This document shows positions 15,536 to 23,908 of a stretch of DNA of 64,000 nt, piece after piece (within the stretch, counting starts at the first letter, position 1; each line of letters begins with the position of its first letter). The stretch is taken from NCBI GenBank assembly GCA_034437715.1, contig DAOTTR010000524.1, positions 9,067 to 73,066 on the forward strand, given 5' to 3'. This DNA comes from JAHBVH01 sp034437715 (GTDB taxonomy: Bacteria > Chloroflexota > Anaerolineae > Caldilineales > Caldilineaceae). Under the pieces are notes generated by a model, which saw only the letters and a list, made by a program, of their open reading frames with translations, searched no databases and was not told the DNA's origin. The position numbers and the translations under genes are program-made.

Positions 15536-17353
15536 TTATTTCGCGTTTTCCTTTGCCTTGGCAACGCGCAACGCAATATGCAGCTCGGCCAACTGGGCGT
15601 CGGTTACGGGGCTGGGTGTGTCCAACATCAGGTCGGTACCCGCGGCGTTTTTGGGAAAAGCGATCACATCACGAATGCTGGCCGTTTCGGCAAACATGGC
15701 GACGAGGCGATCGATGCCCAGCGCAATGCCGCCATGCGGTGGCGCGCCATACTGAAAAGCTTCGAGCAAGTGACCAAATTGGGCGTCCACTTCGGTTTTT
15801 GCCATGCCCAACATGGCAAAAAGGCGATCTTGCAGATCGCTGCGGTGGATACGAATGCTGCCACCGCCGATCTCCCAGCCGTTGAGCACCACATCATAGG
15901 CTTTGGCCAGCACGCTGCCAGGATCGCTTTCGAGCTTGGCCCAATCGGCGTCCAGCGCGCTGGTAAACGGGTGATGGACGGCGTACCAGCGCCTATCCTC
16001 TTCGTTGTACTCCAACAGTGGAAAGTCTACAACCCAGCAGAAAGAGAGTACTTCATTGTTGATCACTTTGGCGCGGCGCCCCACTTCCAGCCGCAGGTTG
16101 TGCAAGCTCTGTGCCACCACGGCGGGCTTGTCCGCCACCAGCAAAATCAAATCGCCAGCCTGGGCACCGCTGGTGGCAATCACAGCGCGCAGCGTTGCGG
16201 GCGACAGGAATTTGGCAATTTGACTGCGCAATGCCGCCTCGGCATAATTGCCCGTGGCGTCGGGTGCGCCGGTCACGCCGATCCACGCCAAGCCTTTGGC
16301 CCCATATTGCTTGACAAAGTCGGTCAGTTCGTCGATCTCGCGGCGGGGCAGGCTCGCGCCGCCCGGGTAAATAATGCCCTTGACTTGGCCGCCACCCGCC
16401 AGCGCATTCTTAAAGACGGCAAACTCGCTGTCGGCGACGATCTCGCTTACGTTGAAGAGGGTTAGGCCAAAGCGCAGATCGGGCCGGTCGATGCCATATT
16501 TATCCAACGCCTCGGCATAGGTGATGATCGGGAAAGGCACTGTTTGAATCGGCTTGGCCCCCAACATCTGACACAAATCGATGAGCAGGCCTTCAATCAG
16601 CGCACGGATATCGTCGGCCTCGACAAAGCTCATTTCCAGATCGAGCTGGGTAAATTCCAACTGGCGGTCGGCGCGCAGATCTTCATCGCGGAAACAGCGG
16701 GCAATCTGGAAATAGCGTTCAATGCCAGCCACCATCAACAACTGCTTGAGTTGTTGTGGGCTTTGGGGCAGCGCATAAAACTCGTGGGGGTGTAGGCGGC
16801 TGGGAACAATAAAGTCGCGCGCGCCTTCTGGCGTGCTCTTGAGCAGGATCGGCGTCTCGATTTCCAAGAATTCTTGATCGGAAAGGAATTCGCGGATAAA
16901 GCGCACAATGCGGTGGCGCAAGGTGAGGTTATGCACCATGCGTGGGCGGCGCAAATCAAGATAGCGGTACTTCAAGCGCAGCGCCTCGTCAACCTCTTCG
17001 GCAGAATCAGCAATGTAGAAGGGTGGATTTTTGGAAGGATTGAGAATCACAACGGTGTCGGCAATCACTTCAATATCACCCGTGCTCAGGTTGGCATTTT
17101 CCTGGCCGGTGGGGCGCGCTTGCACCACGCCCTGCACTTGAATCACATATTCGCTGCGCGCCTGCTCGGCAAATTCATGGGCAGCGGCATTGGCCACAGA
17201 ATCCACCGTCACTTGGGTAATGCCAAAGCGATCGCGCAGATCAAGAAAAATCAGCCCTCCATGATCGCGTCGCCGATTAATCCACCCGGCCAAGGTTACG
17301 CGCTGCCCCACATGGGTGCGATTTAATGCGCCACAACTATGCGTCTTTAACAT
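15536..17353 (-). CDS. aspS: Aspartate-tRNA ligase
   Basis: Bacterial-type AspRS of 605 residues, charging tRNA with aspartate. The N-terminal OB-fold (LAGWINRRRDHGGLIFLDL) binds the anticodon; class II motif 2 is FRDEDLRADRQLEFTQLDLE and motif 3 is GIALGIDRLVAM. The large GAD insertion lies between (residues about 300-420). Residue 31 is His, as in non-discriminating AspRS enzymes that also charge tRNA-Asn with Asp, which would imply a GatCAB route to Asn-tRNA in this organism. That inference rests on one known specificity position. ATG at 17353. No T-box is visible upstream. Confidence 0.96.
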   Translation of the reverse strand: MLKTHSCGALNRTHVGQRVTLAGWINRRRDHGGLIFLDLRDRFGITQVTVDSVANAAAHEFAEQARSEYVIQVQGVVQARPTGQENANLSTGDIEVIADTVVILNPSKNPPFYIADSAEEVDEALRLKYRYLDLRRPRMVHNLTLRHRIVRFIREFLSDQEFLEIETPILLKSTPEGARDFIVPSRLHPHEFYALPQSPQQLKQLLMVAGIERYFQIARCFRDEDLRADRQLEFTQLDLEMSFVEADDIRALIEGLLIDLCQMLGAKPIQTVPFPIITYAEALDKYGIDRPDLRFGLTLFNVSEIVADSEFAVFKNALAGGGQVKGIIYPGGASLPRREIDELTDFVKQYGAKGLAWIGVTGAPDATGNYAEAALRSQIAKFLSPATLRAVIATSGAQAGDLILLVADKPAVVAQSLHNLRLEVGRRAKVINNEVLSFCWVVDFPLLEYNEEDRRWYAVHHPFTSALDADWAKLESDPGSVLAKAYDVVLNGWEIGGGSIRIHRSDLQDRLFAMLGMAKTEVDAQFGHLLEAFQYGAPPHGGIALGIDRLVAMFAETASIRDVIAFPKNAAGTDLMLDTPSPVTDAQLAELHIALRVAKAKENAK

Positions 17354-17828
17354 GCGTTATTCCTTACTCAATTTTCGTTCTGATAATCAATCAAAGCCCG
17401 TGCAATAAAGATCAAGACCTGGGTAACCGGTTTTTATCAAAACCGGTGGCTGGCGATTGCAATAGGGTTTACGCACTTGGTTAGCCCTGTAGGGTCTTAA
17501 AGACTCTACAGATTTCCTGTGAAGCTACGTGTATGTTGCCACTACGTACGCAGCGAAGATCGAGCACCAAATTCTTACTGGCGCCTGATCCGCAAAAAAT
17601 TTAGCTGCGCATACCAACGCACACCAATGCGCATTGAAGCGCATTGGTATTTAGCACATTCTAGCACCTGTGCAGCATTATAGTCCGGTCGGCACGGCGA
17701 TGCAATTCTTCTAGGCTGCATACACCATGATGACTTAGCGGCTTTACACAATTACGCGGATTTACATAAGTCGTAATTCCGTATACAATAAACAAACAAA
17801 ATTGTAAGTCAACAAAAAGGGAACCCCC
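17354..17828. other. Divergent intergenic region with two hairpins
   Basis: This 475-base gap separates aspS (leftward) from the RDLLFG operon (rightward). It holds two clear hairpins: ACCGGTTTTTATCAAAACCGGT at 17426-17447, and CTGTAGGGTCTT with AAGACTCTACAG at 17487-17511. A local direct repeat of CGCATACCAACGCACACCAATGC type lies near 17605-17650. No gene, tRNA or T-box motif was found. Promoters of both operons must lie here. Confidence 0.5.
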
Positions 17829-18395
17829 ATGGAAAACACGTACCCACCGGTTACGAATACCCATCATTTGGCGAGTGCGACTGATTCGGCTGACAAGATA
17901 GAACGGATTCGCGATCTACTCTTTGGTCCCCAAATGCGTGACTATACACAACGCATTGCTGCCATCCATCAAGAGTTGCGTACGCTTACCCAAGAGACAG
18001 CGCGACTCGCTATGGTGATCCAAGAGCAGGAAGATAAATTTACCGGATTACTGCGCCAAGAGATTGATCGCCTGGCCATGCAACTACAAGATCAGGGCAA
18101 GCGCGCTCAACAGCAGTTGCAACAAGTAGACTACCGCTTAACCGAACAGTGGAAAGCGCTAGATCAAAGCCATACCCAAAATCTCAATGAGGTGGCGCAG
18201 GGCCTTGTGCGCACAGAACAGATCCTACGCACAGAATTGCATGATCTGTCACAAGAACTTAACCAGCGCAAAGTGGACCGCCCAACACTTGGCGATCTGC
18301 TGATCGATCTGGGGCAAAGCCTAAAATCTACAGCGCCGCCCCCCTTGCCAGTGGAGGAAGATCTGCTGGATCAATTGAGCCAAGCGCTGGCATAA
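17829..18395 (+). CDS. RDLLFG-motif coiled-coil protein (first gene of GTPase/kinase operon)
   Basis: A 188-residue soluble protein. After a disordered start, IRDLLFGPQMRDYTQ (residues about 26-40) matches the motif RDLLFGDYRQQ in the next gene. Residues about 40-155 are heptad-rich and Gln/Glu/Leu-rich, predicting a long coiled coil. The tail is Pro-rich then acidic. I recall the RxLLFG-plus-coiled-coil module at the start of some cyanobacterial and Chloroflexota OmpA-like proteins, but no OmpA domain is present here. AAAAAGGGA precedes the ATG by six bases. It probably scaffolds or localises the GTPase module; that is inference from the operon. Confidence 0.75.
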   Translation: MENTYPPVTNTHHLASATDSADKIERIRDLLFGPQMRDYTQRIAAIHQELRTLTQETARLAMVIQEQEDKFTGLLRQEIDRLAMQLQDQGKRAQQQLQQVDYRLTEQWKALDQSHTQNLNEVAQGLVRTEQILRTELHDLSQELNQRKVDRPTLGDLLIDLGQSLKSTAPPPLPVEEDLLDQLSQALA

Positions 18396-18410
18396 CCGAG
18401 GATTTGATCA

Positions 18411-19346
18411 GTGCCCACCCACCCAGTTGCCCAGCAGAATGATCCGAGCCCAGCCCAACCGGACTTTGCCGCGCCAAGCGCGGCCGCGGTCCCGATCGTG
18501 CTCGACATGCCTGGGCAAGCAAACAGTGAAGATGCCACCATGGAACTCCTGCGCGACTTGCTCTTTGGCGACTATCGCCAGCAAGTGGCGCGGATGCGGG
18601 CGGAGGTCAACGAATTACAATCGTTGCTCGACGAACTTGAAGTGCAGATCAACAACAAAGAAGCGTTGGTGGCGACGATCACGCCGGTGATTGCTTCGGC
18701 GATCCGCACCAACATTCGCGATTCGCAGAGTGAAATGGTGGACGCGCTCTATCCCATTCTGGGGAAATTGGTGCAGCGTTCGGTCACCGAGTCCATGCGT
18801 GAGCTGGCCCAGCGGATTGATCGGCAGATGCGCAGAACGCTTAACATGAAAGATCTGCTACGCCGCCTGCTCGGTCGTCTACAGGGGCTTTCCGCCGCCG
18901 AAATGGCCATGCGCGAGGCCTTGCCCTTTCAGGTACACAACCTGTTTTTGATTCACCGCGAGAGCAGTCTGTTGCTGCTACACACGGCCCATGCCGCACA
19001 AGAAAACACTGATTCGGATCTGATCAGCAGTATGCTGAGTGCGATTCGCGATTTTACCGAAGATGCCTTGGGGCGCAGCGAAAAAGAAGAACTCAATCAG
19101 ATTCAATATGGCGGCAAAAGTATTATCATTGAAGTGGCACATCTTGTCTATCTGGCGGCCACGATTGACGGTATTGAGCCACAAGGTTTTCGCGAGCAGA
19201 TGCGCCAGACCATGATCGCGATTGAGCATCAACATGCCAATCGGTTGCACAAATATGATGGCAATGCTGCGCCCTTTGCGCCGTCGGCAATGACGCTGGC
19301 CGCTTTGTTACGCTATGCAGAAGGACAACATGCCGCGAATCATTAA
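18411..19346 (+). CDS. RDLLFG protein with a possible roadblock/longin-like domain
   Basis: 311 residues starting at GTG, 15 bases after the previous gene. Residues 1-45 are Pro/Ala-rich and disordered. RDLLFGDYRQQVARM opens a short coiled coil, followed by the block VDALYPILGKLVQRSVTESM, which resembles the DAIFPVMGPAIRKAI module of the same OmpA-linked family. Residues about 185-290 (FLIHRESSLLLLHTA, then DLISSMLSAIRDFTED, then an Ile/Val strand and VYLAATIDGI) have the strand-helix order of a roadblock/longin-type domain. Such domains are known partners of bacterial Ras-like GTPases, and the next gene is one. The roadblock call is inference from pattern only. Confidence 0.7.
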   Translation: MPTHPVAQQNDPSPAQPDFAAPSAAAVPIVLDMPGQANSEDATMELLRDLLFGDYRQQVARMRAEVNELQSLLDELEVQINNKEALVATITPVIASAIRTNIRDSQSEMVDALYPILGKLVQRSVTESMRELAQRIDRQMRRTLNMKDLLRRLLGRLQGLSAAEMAMREALPFQVHNLFLIHRESSLLLLHTAHAAQENTDSDLISSMLSAIRDFTEDALGRSEKEELNQIQYGGKSIIIEVAHLVYLAATIDGIEPQGFREQMRQTMIAIEHQHANRLHKYDGNAAPFAPSAMTLAALLRYAEGQHAANH

Positions 19347-19391
19347 TTGTTATTGGGTGACGAGTAATGATTCCTTGAAAAGGGATAGACA

Positions 19392-19916
19392 TTGAATACA
19401 TATAGCAAAAAAATTTGTTTGCTCGGCGATTTTGCCGTTGGTAAAACAAGCCTCGTCCGCCGCTTTGTCCACAACCGGTTTGATGACCATTATATTAGCA
19501 CGATTGGCGCCAAAGTGAGCCGCAAAACCGTGATGGCACCGGGCAACAGTGAAGTGGCCGAGCTGACAATGATGCTCTGGGATCTGGCGGGCAGTCAGGA
19601 GTTTAGCACGGTCACAGCCAGCTATTTGCGGGGCACGGCGGGGGCCATTTTGGTCTGTGATATGACCCGCGCCGATACACTGGCGCATTTACCGCGCTAT
19701 GCCGAAGACCTGACGAAAGTGGCTGGACCGGTGCAACTTGTGGTTGCGGCCAATAAGCTCGATCTGCCAGAACAACATCAAATTAGCAGCGACCAAGTTG
19801 CCGCGCTAGCCGCGACCTTCGATGCACCCTATTTCCTGACCAGTGCCAAGGTCGGCGAAGAGGTCGATCTCATGTTTCGGGAGTTGGGAAAATTACTTTT
19901 AGACCGCATTCGTTGA
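19392..19916 (+). CDS. Bacterial Ras/Rab-like small GTPase
   Basis: A stand-alone 174-residue Ras-superfamily G domain. G1 is GDFAVGKTS (residues 12-20), the switch I threonine is in STIG (36-39), G3 is WDLAGSQEF (63-71), G4 is ANKLD and G5 is TSAK. The G3 has one extra residue compared with Ras DTAGQE, putting Ser where the catalytic Gln61 would align, with Gln next. There is no prenylation cysteine. The start is TTG with AAGGGA six bases upstream. It overlaps the kinase start by four bases, so the two are translationally coupled. It probably acts as the switch of this operon with the roadblock-like protein as partner. Confidence 0.9.
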   Translation: MNTYSKKICLLGDFAVGKTSLVRRFVHNRFDDHYISTIGAKVSRKTVMAPGNSEVAELTMMLWDLAGSQEFSTVTASYLRGTAGAILVCDMTRADTLAHLPRYAEDLTKVAGPVQLVVAANKLDLPEQHQISSDQVAALAATFDAPYFLTSAKVGEEVDLMFRELGKLLLDRIR

Positions 19917-21109
19917 AAAAATTATTTATGCTTGATACGTTTGTTGCGCAACTTATCTTACAAGAACGCCAAATTGCGTATGCGATTGCCGACCAGGCAC
20001 TACGCCTGGAGCAAATCGGGGGGAGGCTGGATCTCTTCGAAAGTGCGGGGGTCTGTACCGCAGTTGGCGCATCGCTACTCGATCTCGCACGGGAACTGAT
20101 TGGGTACGAAGATCAAGTACAGGCGTTGCTCGCGGGCACATTGTCATCCTTTCAAGTAGCGATGGTCAACCGTGAGAACGCGGCTGGCGAACTATTCTAT
20201 GTTACCCTGCACAATTATGCGTATCGTCGCGACAACGGTGCGGTGACCGGCATTCTGCATATCATCGAAGATGTCACGCTGACCGGAAAAAATAATCAGC
20301 ACCTAACCCAACAACGCAATGAACTCTTTTTGTTGTATGAACAGTTGCGCCGCGCCAATCTCAAATTAGAGGCAGCCAATGCAGAACTGCGCGCGCTAGA
20401 CGCCTTAAAGTCCAAGTTTGTCTCGATTGCCGCACACGAGTTGCGTACACCGTTGGCTTCCATCCTGGGGTATATCGATTTTATCTTCAATGATCCAATC
20501 AGAACCTTGCATCCCGATCACCAAGCAAGTGTTGACGTGATTGGCAAAAGCGCCAACCGCCTGCTGGCGATCACGAATAATCTGCTAGATGTGACAAGAA
20601 TTGAAGCGGGCTATGTCGAATTAACGCTCGGCAGTGTTGATCTGGGTAAAATCGTTGAAGAGATCGCCAGCCATTTTCGCCCAGAGTTCGAGCAAAAACA
20701 GCATACCTTCCGCATTGAAAAAGAACCCCGGTTGCCCTATGCCCTCTGTGACGAAGCGCGTACAATGCAGATCTTTAGCAATCTACTCAGCAACGCGATC
20801 AAATATACGCCAGACCATGGACGCGTTACCGTGAGTTTGCGCTACAATCCCCAAAAAGATGTTATTATTGCCGCCGTGACGGATACGGGCATTGGCATTC
20901 CCGCCGCGGATCTACAAAATATTGGCAAAAACTTTTTTCGTGCCAGCAATGTTCACCTGTCCCGATCCAATGGCACGGGATTGGGCTTGAACATTACCCG
21001 TTCGCTGGTTGAATTACAAGGTGGCCGCATGTGGATCGAAAGTACCCTGGGTCAAGGCTCTACCTTCTATCTAACCTTTCCCATCGATGATGGCATTTTC
21101 TCGGCCTGA
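19913..21109 (+). CDS. Sensor histidine kinase with an N-terminal PAS-like domain
   Basis: A soluble 398-residue kinase with no membrane segment. Residues about 10-125 form a PAS-like sensor (YVTLHNYAYRRDNGAVTGILHIIEDVT is its end, in pieces). A short coiled coil (LLYEQLRRANLKLEAANAEL) leads to the phospho-acceptor helix AAHELRTPLASILGY with His175. The ATPase domain has NLLSNAIKYTPDHG (N box), DTGIGIP (G1) and GTGLGLNITRSLVELQGG (G2). No response regulator is adjacent, so it is an orphan kinase, possibly controlled by the GTPase it overlaps. The start is TTG at 19913; ATG at 19928 is an alternative, and neither has a clear ribosome-binding site. Confidence 0.9.
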   Translation: MKKLFMLDTFVAQLILQERQIAYAIADQALRLEQIGGRLDLFESAGVCTAVGASLLDLARELIGYEDQVQALLAGTLSSFQVAMVNRENAAGELFYVTLHNYAYRRDNGAVTGILHIIEDVTLTGKNNQHLTQQRNELFLLYEQLRRANLKLEAANAELRALDALKSKFVSIAAHELRTPLASILGYIDFIFNDPIRTLHPDHQASVDVIGKSANRLLAITNNLLDVTRIEAGYVELTLGSVDLGKIVEEIASHFRPEFEQKQHTFRIEKEPRLPYALCDEARTMQIFSNLLSNAIKYTPDHGRVTVSLRYNPQKDVIIAAVTDTGIGIPAADLQNIGKNFFRASNVHLSRSNGTGLGLNITRSLVELQGGRMWIESTLGQGSTFYLTFPIDDGIFSA

Positions 21110-21179
21110 ACATTGCCGTCAAGCGAAAGCTTGACCGCGTAGACATCCTCTGCCATCCCTTAGACGGCCCAAAGTAGCA

Positions 21180-21217
21180 GCCAGCGTATGGGTTTCTGGG
21201 GAAACCCATACGCTGGC
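21180..21217. terminator. Perfect 17-base-pair hairpin after the kinase operon
   Basis: GCCAGCGTATGGGTTTC and GAAACCCATACGCTGGC pair perfectly around a TGGG loop. TTTCC follows on the plus strand. Its place 70 bases after the kinase stop makes a terminator likely, though the T run is short. Confidence 0.65.
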
Positions 21218-21435
21218 TTTCCATTTACTGCAACTCCACTTCCCGCACTGTAACACTTTTTGTAATAGCCGGTTGCTGTTCGTGCGCGCCCTTTTATGGT
21301 GAAATAGAGCGGTCAACGGCAGCAGTTCACACAGAAAGTGGTGGCAGCGATTGCCTCGATCTCGCATGATGACAACAATCACCCACGAGATTTTGACAGA
21401 CGCCGTGATTCAACGACAATACAGAAGGAAAACCC

Positions 21436-21513
21436 ATGAATGCCCTAATTATCCTGTTGCTGATCATCGCGCTGATTGCACTATCGGTACCATCAACCGC
21501 GACAGGCACCTAA
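21436..21513 (+). CDS. 25-residue membrane peptide
   Basis: ATG at 21436 has AGAAGGA seven bases upstream. The peptide begins MNALIILLLIIALIAL and ends SVPSTATGT, that is, one uninterrupted hydrophobic helix of about 15 residues followed by a small polar tail. It has no recognisable homologue from sequence alone. It could be a small regulator of a membrane protein or a type I toxin-like peptide, but no antisense RNA is recognised. It precedes a truncated gene by 29 bases. The strong ribosome-binding site and pure hydrophobic composition favour it being real. Confidence 0.5.
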   Translation: MNALIILLLIIALIALSVPSTATGT

Positions 21514-21542
21514 ACCCAAAGCACACGCAAAAGAGCATCCGT

Positions 21543-21788
21543 ATGCGTGATCCCAAACCGTGGCAATCGTTTGTGGCAGTTGCGATTCTTCACCCTGTAG
21601 AGGCGCGGATTCTGGTGCAGCAAAGCGGGACAGCGCTGGCTTTGCCGAGCCTGCCTTTGGCGAAAGTCTGGGCAGAGCCGTTAGCGCGCATCAATGAAGA
21701 AGTGCAGAGCGTGCTGGGAATCGCAACGACCGTTCTGCATAAATTGGCCGAGGCGCGCGACGAAGCACAACACCGAGGATCGGTGTAA
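21543..21788 (+). CDS. Short protein, probably the remnant 5' end of a larger enzyme
   Basis: 81 residues beginning MRDPKPWQSFVAVAILHPVE. The segment FVAVAILHPVEARILVQQSG then ALALPSLPLAKVW then AEPLARINEEVQSVLGI resembles a Nudix-like N-terminal lobe that I recall ahead of a phosphotransferase domain in some Chloroflexota proteins. The frame stops after LAEARDEAQHRGSV with nothing similar following, so it looks truncated. The sequence after it (21789-21942) has no supportable gene. It may be a decayed gene or a small stand-alone domain. Family recall is uncertain. Confidence 0.4.
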   Translation: MRDPKPWQSFVAVAILHPVEARILVQQSGTALALPSLPLAKVWAEPLARINEEVQSVLGIATTVLHKLAEARDEAQHRGSV

Positions 21789-21942
21789 ATATGAACTAGA
21801 TTGGGCCATGCCCTTCTGGTTTGGTAAAATTTTGGAATCACTGGCAGCAACGTAAGCCACATTTCCCCAAGAGATGGAAGCGCTGTTGGCTGCTGATAGT
21901 CCAGAAATGATTTATGTTTGCCGTCTTCAATGCCTTGGGCAA

Positions 21943-22323
21943 TCACAAGAGAAAGCTTGCCAGATCCGCCCAGATTTTCGATAGCTCTGCCCAATAATGG
22001 ACAATGACGGCAGCGACACCCAGCCAAAAAAGCCAGAAGATCACACCGCGCAACCGTCGTCCCCAACGCACCCAACGCAGGTAACGGTCGATTTTTGCCA
22101 GTGTTTCGCCCTGGCTAGCCTGCACAGCACGCAGCGCAGCCAACTCTTGGTTCATTGCCTGTAGCAGTTGTGTCTGTTGCGCCAACTGCGCGGCGACAGT
22201 CTCTATGGTTGCCACCCGTTGTGCAACTGGTTGTGCAACGGGTTGTGCAACGGGTGGCGCAACGGGTGGTGTGCGTCCCACTTGTGCCGTCGGTTGTCTT
22301 GCTGCGGAATTCTCAAAAGTCAT
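21943..22323 (-). CDS. Small coiled-coil membrane protein with PVAQ repeats
   Basis: 126 residues, unknown function. Residues 18-38 are a proline-rich run containing PPVAQPVAQPVAQ, encoded by a 12-base tandem repeat. Residues 40-80 (AAQLAQQTQLLQAMNQELAAL and so on) form a coiled coil, a basic segment follows (RYLRWVRWGRRLRG), then one membrane helix (VIFWLFWLGVAAVIVHYW) and a short end. The topology is a C-terminal anchor with the coiled coil in the cytoplasm, judged by the basic residues before the helix. It is divergent from ald and convergent with the truncated gene. Probably an oligomeric membrane-anchored scaffold, which is inference. Confidence 0.65.
   Translation of the reverse strand: MTFENSAARQPTAQVGRTPPVAPPVAQPVAQPVAQRVATIETVAAQLAQQTQLLQAMNQELAALRAVQASQGETLAKIDRYLRWVRWGRRLRGVIFWLFWLGVAAVIVHYWAELSKIWADLASFLL
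22218..22265. repeat. 12-base tandem repeat, four units, coding
   Basis: Four units near GTTGTGCAACGG encode the PVAQ run of the membrane protein. The unit length is a multiple of three, so copy-number change would keep the frame. It is not a CRISPR. Confidence 0.85.
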
Positions 22324-22561
22324 AAATAGCTGCGCCTCACCGAGTAACCAATAATTCTACCTCTTATTCTCGCCAGAATGGGCAGTTTTGGCAAAACGCC
22401 ACGGCTATGCCTTGCTTGAATACACGTCGCCTGCTATAGTTGTCCGATGCAAATGTCGTGCAGATATAAATGGGGTAGTCAACTGCTTTACGGGCCATGC
22501 ATGTCCTATTCCACGCAGTAACGCCCCGTTACAAACAAGCTTTGCTCAGCAAGGAGTCATC

Positions 22562-23674
22562 ATGATTATCGGTCTGCCCAAGGAAATTAAGGATGGGGAA
22601 AATCGTGTCGGCTTAACCCCCGGTGCTGTCAAGGCACTGGTTGCGCGCGGCCATCGTGTTTTGGTCGAACACAGGGCCGGGGAAGGCAGCTTTTTGATCG
22701 ATGCTGAATATCAAGCGGCGGGCGGCGAAATTGTCAACGCGGCGGCTGATGCCTGGGCGGCGCAATTGGTGGTCAAGGTCAAAGAGCCAATCGCGGCTGA
22801 ATATCCCTATTTGCGCGAGGGATTGATGCTCTTTGCCTATTTGCATCTGGCCGCAGACCGCACGCTGACCGATGCCATGATAGCCAGCGGGGTTACGGGT
22901 ATCGCCTATGAAACGGTGGAGACGCCGGATCGCCGCCTGCCCCTGCTCATGCCCATGAGCGAAGTGGCGGGCCGTATGGCAACCCAAGTAGGCGCAACTT
23001 TCTTACAAAGAAATCACGGTGGACGCGGCGTCTTGATGGGCGGCGTGCCCGGTGTCGCGCCAGCCAATGTGGCGATTCTGGGTGCGGGGACGGTGGGAGC
23101 CAATGCAGCGCGCGTGGCCGTAGGCATGGGCGCGCAGGTCACGGTGGTCGATATTAATCATGACCGGCTGCAATATCTCGACGATATTTATACCGGCGCG
23201 TTACAGACGCGCGCCAGTAATGAATATAATATTGAAGAAGTGGTCTACGAGGCGGATTTGGTGATCGGCGCCGTGTTGATCCCCGGCGGGCGCGCGCCAT
23301 CGTTGGTGACACGCACCATGTTGCAAGAGATGCGCAATGGCTCGGTGATCGTTGATGTGGCGGTGGATCAAGGGGGCTGTATCGAGACATCGCGCCCCAC
23401 AACCCACAGCAACCCGACCTATGTGATTGATGGGGTGGTTCACTATTGTGTGGCCAATATGCCCGGTGCCGTGCCGCGCACCAGTACCTTTGCCCTGGTC
23501 AACCAGACCATGACCTATACGCTACGTCTGGCCGGCGATGGGATCAACGCCATTCGCAACAGTCAACCGCTTTGCCTTGGCCTGAATACGCACCGCGGTC
23601 AACTCACCTATGCCGCCGTCGCCGAGGCCTTTGGCATGGACTATGTTGCGCCATTGAAGGCGTTGGCTAGCTAG
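22562..23674 (+). CDS. ald: Alanine dehydrogenase
   Basis: Catalyses the reversible NAD-dependent deamination of L-alanine to pyruvate and ammonium. The start MIIGLPKEIKDGENRVGLTP is the family N-terminus with substrate-binding Arg and Lys. MLFAYLHLAAD contains the catalytic His, the dinucleotide motif is VAILGAGTVGANAARVA, and VDVAVDQGGCIETSRPTTH is the conserved C-terminal signature with the catalytic Asp. The length (370 aa) is standard. AAGGAG lies seven bases before the ATG at 22562. It is followed by repeat family B and then hisS. Role is likely nitrogen and redox balance. Confidence 0.96.
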   Translation: MIIGLPKEIKDGENRVGLTPGAVKALVARGHRVLVEHRAGEGSFLIDAEYQAAGGEIVNAAADAWAAQLVVKVKEPIAAEYPYLREGLMLFAYLHLAADRTLTDAMIASGVTGIAYETVETPDRRLPLLMPMSEVAGRMATQVGATFLQRNHGGRGVLMGGVPGVAPANVAILGAGTVGANAARVAVGMGAQVTVVDINHDRLQYLDDIYTGALQTRASNEYNIEEVVYEADLVIGAVLIPGGRAPSLVTRTMLQEMRNGSVIVDVAVDQGGCIETSRPTTHSNPTYVIDGVVHYCVANMPGAVPRTSTFALVNQTMTYTLRLAGDGINAIRNSQPLCLGLNTHRGQLTYAAVAEAFGMDYVAPLKALAS

Positions 23675-23732
23675 AAATTTTACGACCTGTCAAAACTTAC
23701 TTGACACTTTACCACTCTTCTTGTAAATAAAA

Positions 23733-23883
23733 AGACCTTATTCCGATTTAATTTTGCGCATTCGTATGTGCGGTTTGTAACCGCACAAGTCGGCATCGAC
23801 TGTGATTGTGCGGTTACAAATCGCACATACAAGAACAATTGCACCGGGTTTTGTTGCCGAAATAACCAATCGGCATAATCTCT
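23733..23883 (+). repeat. Inverted-repeat element family B, copy 1
   Basis: A 151-base element with ends AGACCTTATTCCGATT and, reversed, AGAGATTATGCCGATT. It encloses two copies of a GTGCGGTTTGTAACCGCAC-type palindrome. Related copies are at 37426-37536 (111 bases, with one palindrome) and 60594-60744 (151 bases). It has no coding capacity and lies between ald and hisS, where it may act as a terminator or mRNA structure. Confidence 0.8.
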
Positions 23884-23908
23884 AAAGTATACGGTTGGAG
23901 TGTACAGC

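Noticed and set aside
22218..22265. Direct repeats considered as a CRISPR array
   Set aside because: Units are 12 bases and contiguous, and they encode an in-frame PVAQ run; there are no spacers or cas genes.
23674..23908. T-box or riboswitch before hisS
   Set aside because: The gap is filled by repeat B, and no T-box core is visible.
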